A DNA stretch of 64,000 nucleotides from Cytospora piceicola (GCA_023375675.1 JALQBC010000002.1:186001-250000); one strand, 5' to 3'. Counted from the first letter of the stretch, positions 46,253 to 59,801 are shown. Program-made: numbers and translations. The notes: generated by a model from the sequence alone, not told the origin.

Positions 46253-47947
46253 TCAAGCTGTGACTTGGTACCGTGATGCATATGCCGTGAGTGAGTTTCC
46301 GCAGCACCGGCAATATGGCAGGTGATTTTATGCGAGCGCCCTTCTGCGTGGTGGAAAAAAGGTAGGCCCTACGGACTCTCCGCTGCCGAGTTTAGAAGTG
46401 TGTCGCGACGTCGCCTGCGACAAGGAAAATGGGTGCGAGTCCCCGCGGATGTGCTGGTCTTAGTTGTGAATCCACTTCCTACTCCGCCTAGCCTTAGGCG
46501 CCGGGATCGTTCTTTCCGACCTCACCCCGAGTCGCCCAGTCGGTCCTTCAAGACGGAAGACGTTGGCACCAGAATCGCGCTAGATAAAAATACCAGATTG
46601 CGACACAGACAAGGTAATATCTGTTGGTGATCGACGGGAAGCCGACGTCTTGGGTGGGAAGTCAAAGAGGTGGGATGAGGAAGAGAGGCTTTTGCGATCG
46701 TCTTGTGTGAGATGAGAATCTCGGATGAATCAGCGAACTAGGTTGTGTGTGATCAGCATAAAGGATTGGCCGTCTCGGAGGTTGCAGAAAGCGGCGGGAG
46801 GGGGGGGGTTGTGCCCAAGGCCGTGCTGTGTTAGTGGGAGGGGGATGGGTGGAGTAAAAAAAGACGACAGGGAAAGGGAGGGTAGGAAGTAGAAGGGCAC
46901 GGTACAGCACGGTACAGCACTGTGGTACCGCACAATCTGCAAGGCGCAAGGGCAGGGACGGGTGGAAGGGTAGTTTTGAGCGCGGATGATGTTGGTGGCA
47001 CCAGGGAAAGAAAAAGGGAGCCAACTATGCCCCAGACAGAATAGACGCTCCACGTACTTATTAGACCCTGTCAGTCAAGGTTACTTTGACTTCCGTGTCG
47101 ATCGGCGTCTGCGGCCGCCTAGACTGATTGGCTCGGTGGGGAACCAAGACAAGAATAAAGCCGACGATGATTTGGTTTGGTTTGGTTTGATTTGATTTTG
47201 ACTTGTGTTTGCTTAAATTGTCAGGTGGCAAATAATAGCTTCTATAAACATATTAGATCACCAGAGTGCGGTATGATTATGAACCAAGAACAGTAAAATG
47301 AGAAAAAGGTTCAGCACTAGTATTGAGGCTGGTGGACGCTTTTCGCCTCAGCGTCTCGACGTTGGCCGAGCGTTGAGATAGATATACGACGACAATGGAC
47401 TGTGTGTGGACTGCGCGGGTATAAACAGCCAAGTCTTGACTTTAGACCCGGTTGGGAATCTCGCCCAACAGGGACTACCTAGGTAATTCAGAGGGAACAT
47501 TGGAAGAGGGAGGGAGGGTGATGTGAAAGAACATTGACACGTCAGAGCCGCAGAGGTAGAGAGAAAAGTGCACTGCACCAGGCTCGGTGAGGATGAGAGA
47601 GCAGGAATTGTTCCACTCCGCTTGCTACTACCACCCAGCTGCCAGCCAAGCCAATGCACAGGCACGATAGTGAAGGTCAGGATATGATGGTAAGTGGTCG
47701 GTACCGTCCAAAGCGTGTGTAGGCATGGACAGGGAATGGGTGCAGAGTGTGATCGGGATCCCGTCCGTGAACGTGGATGACTTGCGCCCAGGCCAGATCC
47801 CAGGAACCTAGCCCAAGGTCGCACTGACAAGACGGGTCATGGTTGCAGAAATTACAGCAAGAAACCTCGAGGTGTGACACTAAAGGAGACGGTGGTGAAC
47901 CTACCAGATGAATGGGTGGTCAAGCTGAGGCTGGACCTCCTCCTCTT

Positions 47948-47978
<31 letters not shown>

Positions 47979-50900
47979 TTCCCGGTCTCGACAATGTCGG
48001 CTCCTGTCTGGCAGTGTCTGCAGGTGTAGCCGTGGAGTGTCGTGCGCAAGCAGAAGCACGCCAGTCTGCAGATGAACGGGCGGAAGTGCCGGTCGATGTC
48101 CGATAGGATAGCGTGTGGATGGGATGGGCGATGCCCCTCTTTATGATTACTGGACTGCGGTATCTCAATTCGTCGATTCGATATGCATTCGCTGCTGCGT
48201 CTCCCTTGCCCTTGAGGTTTGTGACTGAACCTGGTTGTTGCCGTGATGGGCTGTGGGCCTGCGCTTGATCTCCGCTAGTGGTTTTTTTTTCTTCTCTCTC
48301 TTTTCAAAATTGAATGACTCCTGAAGAACTGTTCCGTCAGCCCGTGCAAGAGAGGCGCCGATAATGGATATATGGATGATCAAAGCTCGGACGATCTTGA
48401 AATTGCGCATGCGCTCGCGCTTGGAGAGCTTCAGCTTTTGACGCTGACGCGCGATTATGCTGCGTCTGTTAAAGGAGCTGGGAACGTCCTTCTTCCGCGG
48501 GGGTAAAATAATAACAATGGCGAACCGTACAATACAATACAACAAGAGCTGTAGACACTCCTGAAATCCGAAATCCGATGCACTGCACAAGGAAGATCCT
48601 TCCCCTTCCAGATACTTGAAATAGTCCTCTCGGTCTTACTATTCGCCCTGCAGGTTCTACGCCACAACCCTTTCAAAGCCCTGCAGCGGCCCCAAACAGG
48701 CTGGAGGAATCTGTAGGTGGTTGTTTGCTCTGGCAAATGGGCGCCGGCGCACAGGCAGAGGCGAAAGCGGAAATCCGGAGGAATCAAGTCTGGCCTCTGA
48801 AATTGTGGTGTGGTCTCTCTTCGGCTCGTTCTCCCAAGGTAGCAGCGGCTGCAACGTTTGTCCTGTGCTGAGCATCCACCGGGGATCTTTTCGTGATGCA
48901 GGGAAGTCGGTGACGATGCCGTCGTGGCGGAGTCGATGTGAGTTGAGATCAGATGGGGATGCAGGTCCGCGGATGAGCAAGCACTTTGTCGAGGGGCCGA
49001 ACAATTAAAAAAAGATGGACCGTTGACCTGCAGACATACCAGTACGCAAAGGGCGGAGGATCCGGCTGTTAAAGTCGCGGACTCGCGGTGCGGCGTCAGA
49101 TTCCCAGCCTCGAGGTCCACTCCAGTCTAGGTCGGGGCCCAACCGAACGGAGAAGTAGACTCTCGACTTGTGACGGGCTCTTTCTGTGATATTCAGACCT
49201 TGTTGCAAAAGGCCTTCTCATGCTGCATTGTAGATAATGTGACATGGCGATCCAGGACAGCAAGTTTGGGTGAAGACGTGTGCGGCGAGCGAGTGGATAT
49301 CAAGATACCTCCCCACTACCGAGGTACCTCGCCAGTTTTGTACCGGTACATGTCGCCAGTTTCGATACCCGCAGGATATTGCTAAGCCCGGAACGCCCCC
49401 CCCCCCCCCCATATCGGGCGGCATGGCGCTTGTTTGGCTGGCCACGACGGTCCAGATACATGGACCACAGTACTGTGTAATCTTCCGGTACTACGTACCC
49501 GCTGCAGAACGGCGGTACGGTACATGACCATGGTCATGATCATAAGCCCTGCAGCTTCTTGACCGTCCGTTGGTTTCCGTGTTGTGGCCTTTTCTCCATA
49601 ACAACGAGATGACTGTCCCTGGTGAATTTTTTTTTCATTGCCTCCGCAGCCCCTATCATCTATCTATGGGATCGTTTGTGCTAGTGATAGTAGACGGTCT
49701 GATATACCCCCGCCTGTTCCGGGATCCAATGCAGGGCCATGGCGAGGGTTCACAAGGGCGGACGAAAGGATGCTATCGCTACTAGGGCACACCTCTTGTT
49801 GATAATCGCAGCCGCGGGGCTGGTGATCATGCTCGCTTGCGGCTGCTCTTGTTTTCCCTGAGCTTGTCATGCTACAGGCGCTGCCTATCCCGTCAGTGTA
49901 TATCTAGAGTAGGACCAGACATGACCGGCCGCGTCCCCATCTGGTCTTCAGGGTTGCACACCGTGGTCATCCCGGGATCTTGTAGAGGAAGTGACCCAGA
50001 TGAAAAGCCTTCTAGGCACCCTTGCGGCACAGCACTCGCCCCTGTTGGTTGCAACAAGCGGTGCCCCACTGTGAGTATCACGCAGCAGCAAAGGACGGCG
50101 TCTTGGCGGCAGCTCTGCTGTGGCACTGACAGAAGTCTGCGACTCAACTTGAACCTGCATGGTCGGGAGCCAGATCGGCTAGCGCGAATGATCCAGACGA
50201 CTGGGTGTGGTGTACAATAGTGGCCGATGGCTAGTGCTACTGCTAGCAGTCGTGATAATACCTGCACAATACGTTGCAGTGTCGCATGGGATTTGCTTTT
50301 GCAGAGATTGTACTGGTGATCATGCCGTCTTCACACGCAACCTTCCAGATGCGGCGATGTTGAAGATGAACGTCACTCCATTTGTCGTCTGAGGCGATCT
50401 CATCACTGGCTCACCGGCCGCTTGTTGCTTGGTTTCATTCCCGCTCCCCTTCCGCCCCGGTAGCTCGCGCTTGCCTCGTCGTTGTGTAAGCGGGGCGAGT
50501 ACAGGGCACTAGCATGCTCGCTGTTACCTAGGTATGTACATCGACAGTGATCAAAATCTGGAGTCCTGCAATGATGCTGGCAGGCCGTGGCCGATTGTGT
50601 CGTCTGCACCATGGGTCTCATCAAAACGGTTTGCCTCACCCTCCATGCCCCACTGTACCGGTCAAGGAGAGGCAGTTCATTGTTTCTCTCGAGCCCTCGG
50701 CAGGTAGGGTTTCTCACAGTGTGTCTGCCGAATGTTTGGGTCGATACAATAATGACAACTGCCTTGTTCGAGGCCCGCTTGGCCTGAACGAGGCCACGAA
50801 CCTGTCGTGCCAAATTCAAATGTGAACTCGAGACGTTGACCGCGTGCAAGTGGGTCTAGGCCAAGACGATCCCCTGTTCCGCTGATGACAGACGGCGGCT

Positions 50901-53900
50901 TCTGCCCTGCCATTGGAAGGGGGCGCTCCATAGGCGGGGAAGCTTGGCCCCGGGACCACACTTCGACCAGATGTCACGAAGGGTTGCTCCAAAGATTATA
51001 AAACCATGACCCTTAGGTTTGTCGTCTAATCAAAGCATCCACAAGAAACATCTTATGGATGGAGACGCGGAGACGCGGCCAATGGCACGCCCCGCGACAG
51101 GGACTGCCAGAGTTCAGGTATATTATTAGCGCGGCGGCGCAAGTACGCAAGGTTCATCGACAAGCAGCAGTTGTGTTCATCTTCGGACTGCCGTGGCCAT
51201 GCGCAAGTGAAATCGAGCAGGAATTTTGTGGCAGCACTCTTGTGATTTGGCGCGGAGGTCTCGTATTCCCATTGACTCGACAGCCATTTGAACGCGGCAG
51301 TGCAGCGACTATCAGGGAAGAAGCGAGAGGCCGAAAATTGAAATCAGGGCGCGCATGTGTCGTAAAGGGCTTCCAAGGTTGTCCGTGTCGACCCAGACAA
51401 ACCTCAAGTGCTGCGGTTCAACGTGTAGATCCTGGGCATTGTATCGTGGTCTGACACTAGTGACATAGGCCACCATGCCGTTGATACGCTTTTTACTGGT
51501 TATTGATTAGAAGTTCTGAGCTTAGAACAAGTGGCCAAGGAGCGAGTTCCGAAAGTCTATATCCCTCAAGCGGTACCTAGGTGCTCTGTGATACCCAGCT
51601 TTGATGAAACGGCGTGCGGTTGGCTAGGGTCAGCCCAAAGTGATCGATATTTATAGCAGCACAGTACCCCGGACTGTTTTTCGAAGCCTTCACAGGCGCA
51701 AACGGCCTACCGCCGCCTTACCTCATCTCAGATCTAGCGCTCAGTCCCATCTGAAAGACTGTTGGTTGCAAAACTGATAGTTTTATTAGAATGGTAATTT
51801 CCCCTCGTGGGTCCTGCCTGCAAAACTCTTCGTGGATGACTCTGTCACGACGTTTGCAAGGTGGGTAGCACCTCCTTGGCCTTGCCGCCGCTGGTTTTCC
51901 TATGGCGAACAAACTTGAGCGGCCGTACTGTCATGATTGGCCACACATCGAGTGCGTTCTGACCTATGGCATGCCTGAAAAATAGGAAAAGAGCGCGAAG
52001 AGGCTCGTGGGCCAAGCTTTATCGAGAACGAAATGGAAGGGCCGAAAGGTGTGGTACTAAAGTTAGAGACGTGACACTCGGAGGTACTGACTGTCTCTTA
52101 CAGTTTCTGATGTGATGACCTCTCCGCCCCGGCTGCATTGCAGGGCACACCCGCGTTAGTGCAGAAACCGACGAGTCGCTTATCGCCTTCTGCGTACGTC
52201 TCGTTGGCAGTCTCGAAGGCGATTGTCATGGATCTGCGCGTGCAACACCAAACCCTGTGAGGCTGTTCCCCGTCCAGAGCAAGGGGATAAACATGCATGG
52301 GAATGACTAAGAGTGCAGGCTGCTTATGAATTCCGCCTATGGATGGTGAGTCGTTGGTGTGGTTGTCCACCATCATCATCGCCGGGTCGCATCGTACGTA
52401 TGCGACCTCACAAACATATGTAATAGGGAGGCAAAGCCTAGTGTCAACGTACACTTCGATCGCAACTTGGTTCCAACTTCAGAATGTGACCCAGGCCAGA
52501 CCGGTTAGACAAATGCAACGTGGTCACCAACAAAATTCCTCTCGAAGTCGATCTGCAGCGGTTGAAAGTTGGCTGTGAGTGTATCCATATGTGTCCGCCC
52601 CCGCATGTTTGGGGGTCTAGACGCTGGCCAGCGGCACAGCTCCCGGTCGTTAGTAACCGCAGAAGCCATAGTAGGCAGGGCAAAGGCTCGCTACCCGTTA
52701 CTTTGTCCCTCATCCAGTATAGACGGTACTGGAAAGACAGACTTCCTCGACATCAAGCCTGCCGCCGTGCCTAGACTTTGACTGGTCCCTGCCGCGCGAC
52801 GATGGCCAGAGCCGGCCAGAACAAGCGACACGGATGTTGCATTGCGATACAGACGCATCATGCTGACGATAACAGGTAGCAGCTCGTCGATGAAAACGCG
52901 TAGGCTGCGGCAGTGGTCGGCAGATGATGATGTGATTATGCGTGAGCATTTAGCGCGGGAGCTGAGAGCAGGCTCGCTCCCACTTCAGGCACAGCCGGTC
53001 GACCTGGGAAGCTGTCAAGGTGCGGCGCAGAACGGAAGGTGATCCGCGTTGGCTGCCTTGGCTCTGGTACTTTCAAGTACATACCCAACAGATTTCATGG
53101 AAAATAATCCCGGCATATCCTCAGAAATAGTAAGACTACTGTGGTATGTCGACGTCAATGGCGACAGCCAACTGCCGCGAGTACCGAGTTTCATGTAGTA
53201 AAAATGGTCCCGTGCATCCGAGAGGCATTGTAACGTGACTTCAGCGTCGCTCTCTCGCCCTTTGAATGCGCGGGCATGGACAGAAGCGAGTCCAATGATG
53301 TTCCAACATATTAAACAAATGACCGATATCGACTGGATCCTGGTGCCTAGAAAACCCGAGCTGTTGGTTCCAGGACGGCAGACGGCTCCGGGACTACGCT
53401 GCCCCTGTATCCGAGTAGTTTCGAGGTTTACACGCTCCGAGAAGCCCCTGCGGGAAGCCTCTCAACATACTAAAGGGAAATCAATGGTTATTTCAATTAC
53501 CTGGTTAGGACAGGGTGTAAGGGCTTTTTGACCAGTCCATCTTGGGTGAACCCAGCCGAACGGCCACACCAGTGATTGGGCCCGGGGAAAGAGGGATATA
53601 CCAACCACAGAATCTATTCTGGGTATCTGAAATGGTGGGGCAGACTGGGAGAAGTCCGAGATCGTTGTTGGTGCTGGTAAATTGAGTCCCAAGGACTGGG
53701 TGGTCGGCATGTTGGTTGTTAGCGGTCTTGCTACATCTGCGTGGCTGCGGCGTCGTCCCTGTCACTCGGTGCGACCCCTGCCGCCCTGCCGCCCTGGTAG
53801 TCGGATGGCTTAGTCATGTGACTTAGTCATTAGTTACCACCCCCCCCCCCCAGCCGAATTTACCCCAACCCTGGCCCTGCTCAATTGCATCTGTACCTGA

Positions 53901-54475
53901 GCAGCACAGATAAATGAACCTTCAACATAACACCACTACCTACCTAGGTAGGTAGTGCATTGATATCCCTCTATAATATCTGAATAATTGAACTTTTTAC
54001 TAACTCCTCTGTAGAGTCGCCCACGTACCTACTGCACTGCAAGCCGCAATGTGCTAGGGACAAATCAAGCGGAGTCAGATAGCCGCCCGTTCGTGTAAGC
54101 GCCGTCGGACGTCCCTTTGCAGTCAACGGTCGTCGACGTCTTGTTTGTTCTAGAAGGAAACCACACAAACGTCGAAGCATCAGCCCAATAATCAGATGTA
54201 GATGTTGTTTCAACTGCACTTGAGATCTCTTCGGGCACGCCGGCGGCAAGGACAACCCTAATTTTAGGGTGACATCTCTCATCTTGCTCTACCGCCCACC
54301 TATTTATCCCCGATTGCCAGCTATTGAAATGCACAATGCAGGACACGCGAGCGTCTACCGACACAATGGGACGGTATCCATATGGCTGTTTACCCCAGAT
54401 GAGGCGCCATGCCATAATGTCGATCGCCGGGTTGTTAGGTCTTCCCCTTGTCAACCGAGAGCGATTTTTTCCCAT
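46253..54475. other. 8.2-kb interval without a supportable gene
   Basis: GC content is near that of the rest, but no open frame shows a conserved domain, and no signal peptide plus intron model holds together. Contents noted: the upstream region of the fusion gene (46,253 to about 47,200); TTTGGTTTGG microsatellite (47,169-47,200); CT microsatellite (47,941-47,981); C15 run (49,396-49,410); CCTAGGTA elements at 47,478, 50,527, 51,574 and 53,939; a C12 run near 53,840. The minus-strand frame 54065-54475 (136 codons) abuts the AT-rich block and has a mildly protein-like C-terminal half but no recognised motif. Confidence 0.45.
47941..47981. repeat. CT/CTTT microsatellite
   Basis: Near-perfect (CT)n with a few TTT interruptions. 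Confidence 0.9.
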
Positions 54476-54502
54476 TTTCGGCAGGTCTTGACTCCTAAGA
54501 CA

Positions 54503-54627
54503 CTGTTTTTAGAGTGTATTTTCGAGTTTAAAACCTGTTTTTAAAGTGTATCTCGAGTTTAAGGCCTGTTTCTAGAGTGTATTTTCGAGTGTAATATAGT
54601 TTTTAAAATATATTTTCGAATATAATA
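54503..54627. repeat. 31-bp tandem repeat, about four copies
   Basis: Units begin at about 54503, 54535, 54566 and 54597; each has CTGTTTTTA, AGTGTATTTTCGAG and TTTAA, diverging toward AT in the last copy. They sit exactly at the left edge of the AT-rich block. Confidence 0.8.
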
Positions 54628-54668
54628 TATATATCGTAAGTTTAGACATTATCTTTAAAGTATATCTT

Positions 54669-54795
54669 CGAGTCTTTATCGTCTAGCTTTTATAACGACC
54701 TTAAGTCTTAGCCTTCGAGTCTTTATCGTCTAGCTTCTACGACGACCTTAAGTCTTAGCCTTCGAGTCTTAATCGTCTAGCTTCTATTACGCCTA
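54669..54795. repeat. 47-bp tandem repeat, about 2.7 copies
   Basis: CGAGTC starts recur at 54669, 54716 and 54763 (exact 47-bp spacing); the unit includes TTATCGTCTAGCTT and ACGACCTTAAGTCTTAGCC. Confidence 0.85.
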
Positions 54796-54844
54796 AGTAG
54801 AGTAAACTACTAATTATTTAACTGTAGCCGTATAGGTAGTATTT

Positions 54845-55400
54845 TTAGTGTATCTTATAGTCGGTCTGCCTTAAAAGATCTATATACGATACCTTTTATA
54901 ATCGGTCCGTTATAGTCGGCTTAAGCTATATCGAGTAGGAAAGGCTATACGGAAGGAGTGTATCGTATACTCGGTCCGTCGCGAGATATATAACTACTTA
55001 AGTAGTAACTACTTAGGTAATAGCTATAATACTTTTACAGTCGGTCTGCTACGGAACATATAACGTATAGCTACGATACCTCTTATAGTCGGTCCGCTAC
55101 AGAAGATCTACGATAGCTACGATGCCTTTACGGTCGGTCCGCTACAGAATATATAACGTATAGCTACGATACCTCTTACGGTCGGTCTGTTACGGAAGAT
55201 CTACGATAGCTACGATGCCTTTATAGTCGGTCCATTACGGAAGACAGAACACAGAACACGTAACGTATAGCTATAATGCCTTTACAGTCGGTCTACCCCG
55301 GAAAATCTACGTACGATACCTCTTACGGCCGGTCCGCCCCGAAAGATTTACGATAGCTACGATACCTCTTACGGTCGGTCCGCTACAGAATATATAACTA
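54845..55400. repeat. 46-47-bp tandem repeat with GTCGGTCCG core, about eleven copies
   Basis: A core GTCGGTCYG recurs about every 46-60 bp (near 54852, 54901, 54970, 55032, 55091, 55133, 55181, 55226, 55276, 55328, 55374), flanked by TACGATACCTCTTA and AGATCTACGATAGC or ATATAACGTATAG. Two alternating subtypes suggest a higher-order unit near 93 bp. Confidence 0.8.
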
Positions 55401-55508
55401 GTTAAGCTACCTATAGCACCTTTCCTTAAGACTAATTTAGCTATAATAGCTGTAATAGCTATAATAGCTATAATTATAAACACAGTAGTAATTATACAGA
55501 TATAGCCG

Positions 55509-55765
55509 GTTAGTAAGCTCGCCTCTTAATTTTAATAACCGGTTTACTAGCCGGTTATATCGATTCGAATATTCGACTGTAACCTTAACCTTAACTTTAA
55601 CCTTAACCTTAACCTTAACCTTAACTTTAACCTCTTAAATACTTACTAACCTAAACGTTAGTAAGCTCGCTTCTTAATTTTAACGACCGGTTTACTAGCC
55701 AGTTATATTAAATTAAATGTTATCGACTATAACTATAACCTTAACCTTAACCTTAACCTTAACCT
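55509..55765. repeat. Duplicated unit with TTAACC (telomere-like) arrays
   Basis: Two copies of a unit starting GTTAGTAAGCTCGC (55509 and 55657), each containing ACCGGTTTACTAGCC and ending in runs of (CCTTAA)n: 55581-55634 and 55735-55765. The first copy also has a perfect 8-bp inverted repeat (ATAACCGG at 55535-55542, CCGGTTAT at 55551-55558). The hexamer differs from the fungal telomere unit CCCTAA. Confidence 0.8.
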
Positions 55766-58700
55766 CGACTACGTTATAATATATACCGATATTAATAAAG
55801 TCTATAAACTTATACGTAGTTAAATTAAAATAAAGTCGAGGTTAATACTATTAATTAATATATCCCTATCGTCGTTTACGAGTATTTATTATATATACGT
55901 TTATAAAGTATATTAAGCCGGTCTTTCTCTTAAGATTATATAAAACATTAAAGACTAACTAACTATATAAAGTATATCGTCCCCTTTCTTTAACTTAGCG
56001 GTAATAGCCTATTACTTTTTATTAGTAGTTTAACGGCTCTTATTATTAGTAGTCTAGCGGTCTTTATCGTTAGTCGTTTAATAATCCTTATCCTTATCCT
56101 TATCTTCCTCGATAGTAAGCCTTTTATACTTAAATAATATCGCTTTAGAAAAACCGCCTTAAAAAACATTAAAAAAAGACCGATTATAAACCTTACAGCT
56201 ATTAGCTAGCCTAATAGCCGTAAAGTAGGTATAACTATATATTATAATACGGTCGATACCGCCGACGACTTAATAGTTAAATAAGTAGTACTTCTTTTTA
56301 ACTTCCGTTATCTTAGCCTAAACGCGCTATCTACGTTTAAGGTATAGCCTTAGCTTATTCTATACGGCGATTTAATATATTTTAAAGATAAAAGTATAAA
56401 CGTAGCTTTAGTTATCCTTTAAAGTTAAGCCGAAGGCGTTAATACCCGGTATATAAAGCTCTTTAAATATTTTATAAACGTCGTTTATAACAGGGAAAGC
56501 CTTATAAAGGATTTTATAAAGGCCGGAGCCGACTAGATATTATAAGTATTTATATATATAGAAGGAATTAAATAATATTTATAGAAAGTTTTAGTCTTAC
56601 TTAAGTTTCGGGTTTCGGATATCTTATTAATAAAGTAAGTAAGTAATAGTGTTAAATAAGTCTTATAGTTTTTTAGCCGGGTAGTAATTAGTTTAAAAGT
56701 AAAAGTATATAAAGTTTAAAAGTAAAAATATATAAAGTTTAAAAGTTTTAAGCTAACTAAGAGTACCGATAGTAGATAATTATAATAAGCGACTAACAAA
56801 TCTTCTCTTTAAAAGTTAAATATATAAAGTTTAAAAGTTTTAACTAACTAAAAGTACTAAGACGGTAGATAAATATAATAAACGACTAACGGATATTCTT
56901 TCGTATAAAATTAGTCTGTATTTAAAGTAACGATATTCTATAAAGAACTATAAAAGTTTAAATTAAAGTTCTTTATTACTTAAAAACATCGTATATATTT
57001 TGCCTTACCGCCGCTAGCTATATAGAAATAGCGACCTTTATCTATTAAGTAAGTTTTACCTTATAGGCAGGTCTTACTTTATAATAATATTTAATTTACT
57101 ATTAATAAGTAGAAAAAGAGAGAAAGAGGTATCGTATAGTATATAAAACTTATAAAGTATATAATAGCTAATAGCGCTTTGTTTACTCGGCTATTTTTAT
57201 AGTTCTAGCTATTAAAAACGCTTACTATATATAGGTTTCGGAATTATAAAGTTTCGAAATTATAAATAGCCGGTAATATTTAAAATATATAGTATAAGCA
57301 GGAGTTTTAAAAAGGGATCTTCTAACTCGAGTATCTCTTTATAAACGAAATACCGGCTAAATAAGAAGACGAAAAAGGAGCTAATTAATTAAAGCGATAA
57401 AAACGATATACTAATCGAGGTCGTTAAACGATATTATATAATTAACAGCCGAAGTAAAAGACGCTATATTATACGTTTATTTATCTAATTAAAAGAATTA
57501 ATTACTTATAACAAGATTCCTTTATAAATATATTAAAAACTATATTTAATATACTAAAATAGTGTTTTACTAGGTATAAAATATACTTAAGAAAATATAT
57601 ACTTTAGTATAAAGTACTTAAGTAAAAAAAGAAAAGGTAAATAGTTAACCGGGGCGCTTATAAACTAAAGTAACTATTAACCCGAAAATAACTATAGCTA
57701 CCTTTATATATCGTATCTCTCCCTTAATCTATTAGCTATAAAGGCGACTTAACTTATTAGCTATAAGTTTTATAAAGTTACCCTTTACTATAAAAGTATT
57801 AAGTCTTTACTTAATTTAATACCTTTAAAATAGTAATAATCTTTAATCTTCTTCTCGGTTTTATATAGCTTATTAGAGTTAGAGATTAGTATAGGTTTAA
57901 GTCTAAGTTTAGTTTAGTCTAGTAGTATTCGTTAACGACGGAGATAATAGTTTATCTCGATATACTTATAAAACGTATACCTTATATACTAAAAGCTATA
58001 CTTAAATAAAAAGTAACTTTAACCGGTTACCTAACTTAGGTATAAGCGAAAAGAAGGTATATATAACAGCCGGAGTAAGTACTTAAGACGGTTTATAACG
58101 TAAAAACGAAACGGTAGAATAGTATAAAGGTATAAACGCGGCTAGTATAGCGCAGGTATATAAGTTTAAATAGAAACGGTATAAGACTTTTTAAACGTTT
58201 ACGTTAGCGTTTTAAGGTGCTTATATAATTACTACCTTATTAACTTTAGCTTTAACTATAATAACTACCTACTTAGTTTAGTTAAACGTAAAAGAGGTTA
58301 AACGCAGAAAAAGCTAAACGCAGAAAAAGCTAAACGTAAAAAATAAATTCCTTACCTCGAGCTAGTTATAAAAGGTAACCTCCTTTACTATCTTATTAAA
58401 AATATTAAGTTAAGCTACTTTTACGCTTCCGATTTTAGCTAAAACCTCTGTATAAAAGTAAATAGACTAAAATAATAAAGAGGCTAATACGAATCTGCTT
58501 AGCTTTACGTATTATATAACCTACCGGAAGTCTACGTATACGGTTATAGCTATAGCTATAGCTACCCGGCTTAAAGTCTATTTTCCGCTATAGTATAGCT
58601 TAAAAGAAGTATAGATAGCCGAAGCGATAGTAAAGCGATAATAAAAAGCGGTTTAAGTTAAAGGATTTCTTTACGATAGGTTAAGGCAGCTATATTAAAA

Positions 58701-59094
58701 AAAGCCTTAGCCGGAACGTTATAAATAAGTTATTAGTTAACGATAAGTTTATAGTTATTTAAAAATAGCTTTTCCGTTTAAGCTTTAATTATTAAGCCCG
58801 AAGTAAAAAAGCTTTACGAAATACTATCGTATCTTTTATAACTACCTATTAAATATCTCGGCAGAGATATAATATAAAGGATAGCGTATAAATAAGGATA
58901 TTATTACCGTCTTTAAGATATTATAATATAAACTCCCGGTATTCGGTTTAAAAACTTATAAGTAGCTTAGCCTGTTTATACCGTTAAAACCTTTCGGTCT
59001 TTAAATATTTAATAAAAAGGCGATAACCTTTTAGTTTATCGAACTAAACATTATCGGCTTAAATATACTAATTTTTTACCTTAAAGTAAAAATA

Positions 59095-59650
59095 ATATAG
59101 CTTCGGCTTAGCTTTTTATACCTTCTCTGCTAAAAGAGCTCGCCTTTTATACCTTCTCTGCTAAAAAAGCTTTAGCTTAGCCTTTTATACCTTCTTTAGT
59201 AAAGGTAAAAGAGCTCGTTTCTTATACCTTTTCTACTAGAAAAGCCTTAGCTTAGCCTCTTACCCCTTCTCTAATAAAAGCAGAAAAGCTCGCTTCTTAT
59301 ACCTTCTCTGTTAAAAAAGCCTTAACTTAGCCTTCTACCCCTTTTTTAATAAAGGTAAAAGAGCTCGCCTCCTATACCTTTATTAAAAGAGCCTTAGCTT
59401 AGCCTCTTATCCCTTCTTTAGCAGAGGTAAAAGAGCTCGCCTTCTATACTTCTATTAAAAAAGCCTTAGCTTAGCCTCTTACCCCTTTTCTAGCAGAAGT
59501 AGAAAAGCTTACCTCCTATACCTCTACTAATAAAGCCTTAGCTTAGCTTTTTACTCTTTTTTTAGTAAAAGTAAAAGAGCTCGCTTCTTATACTTCTACT
59601 AATAAAGCCTTAGCTTAGCCTCTTATACCTTTTTTACTAAAAAAGCTCTA
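59095..59650. repeat. 70-79-bp tandem repeat, about seven to eight copies
   Basis: GCCTTAGCTTAGCC recurs near 59166, 59241, 59320, 59391, 59465, 59536 and 59606, alternating with AAAAGAGCTCGC and TATACCTTCTCT elements. Copies differ mostly by C/T and A/G changes. Confidence 0.85.
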
Positions 59651-59801
59651 TAAGGAAATTGTAAAAATATCTATCTTTAATAGGTTTTTTAATTTAAAAC
59701 TAAAGTATAGTTTTACCTTACCGGCACTTATATAAATAGATTATTCTTTATAAAAACTTTATATCGAAATAGCTAAATATAACCTACTTATAGTAAAATT
59801 A

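Noticed and set aside
48455..49120. 221-codon minus-strand frame
   Set aside because: No domain, uneven Cys/Arg-rich composition and competing frames; not supported as a gene.
54065..54475. 136-codon minus-strand frame at the edge of the AT-rich block
   Set aside because: Mildly protein-like but no recognised motif; could be a truncated gene end. Would need transcript or homology support.
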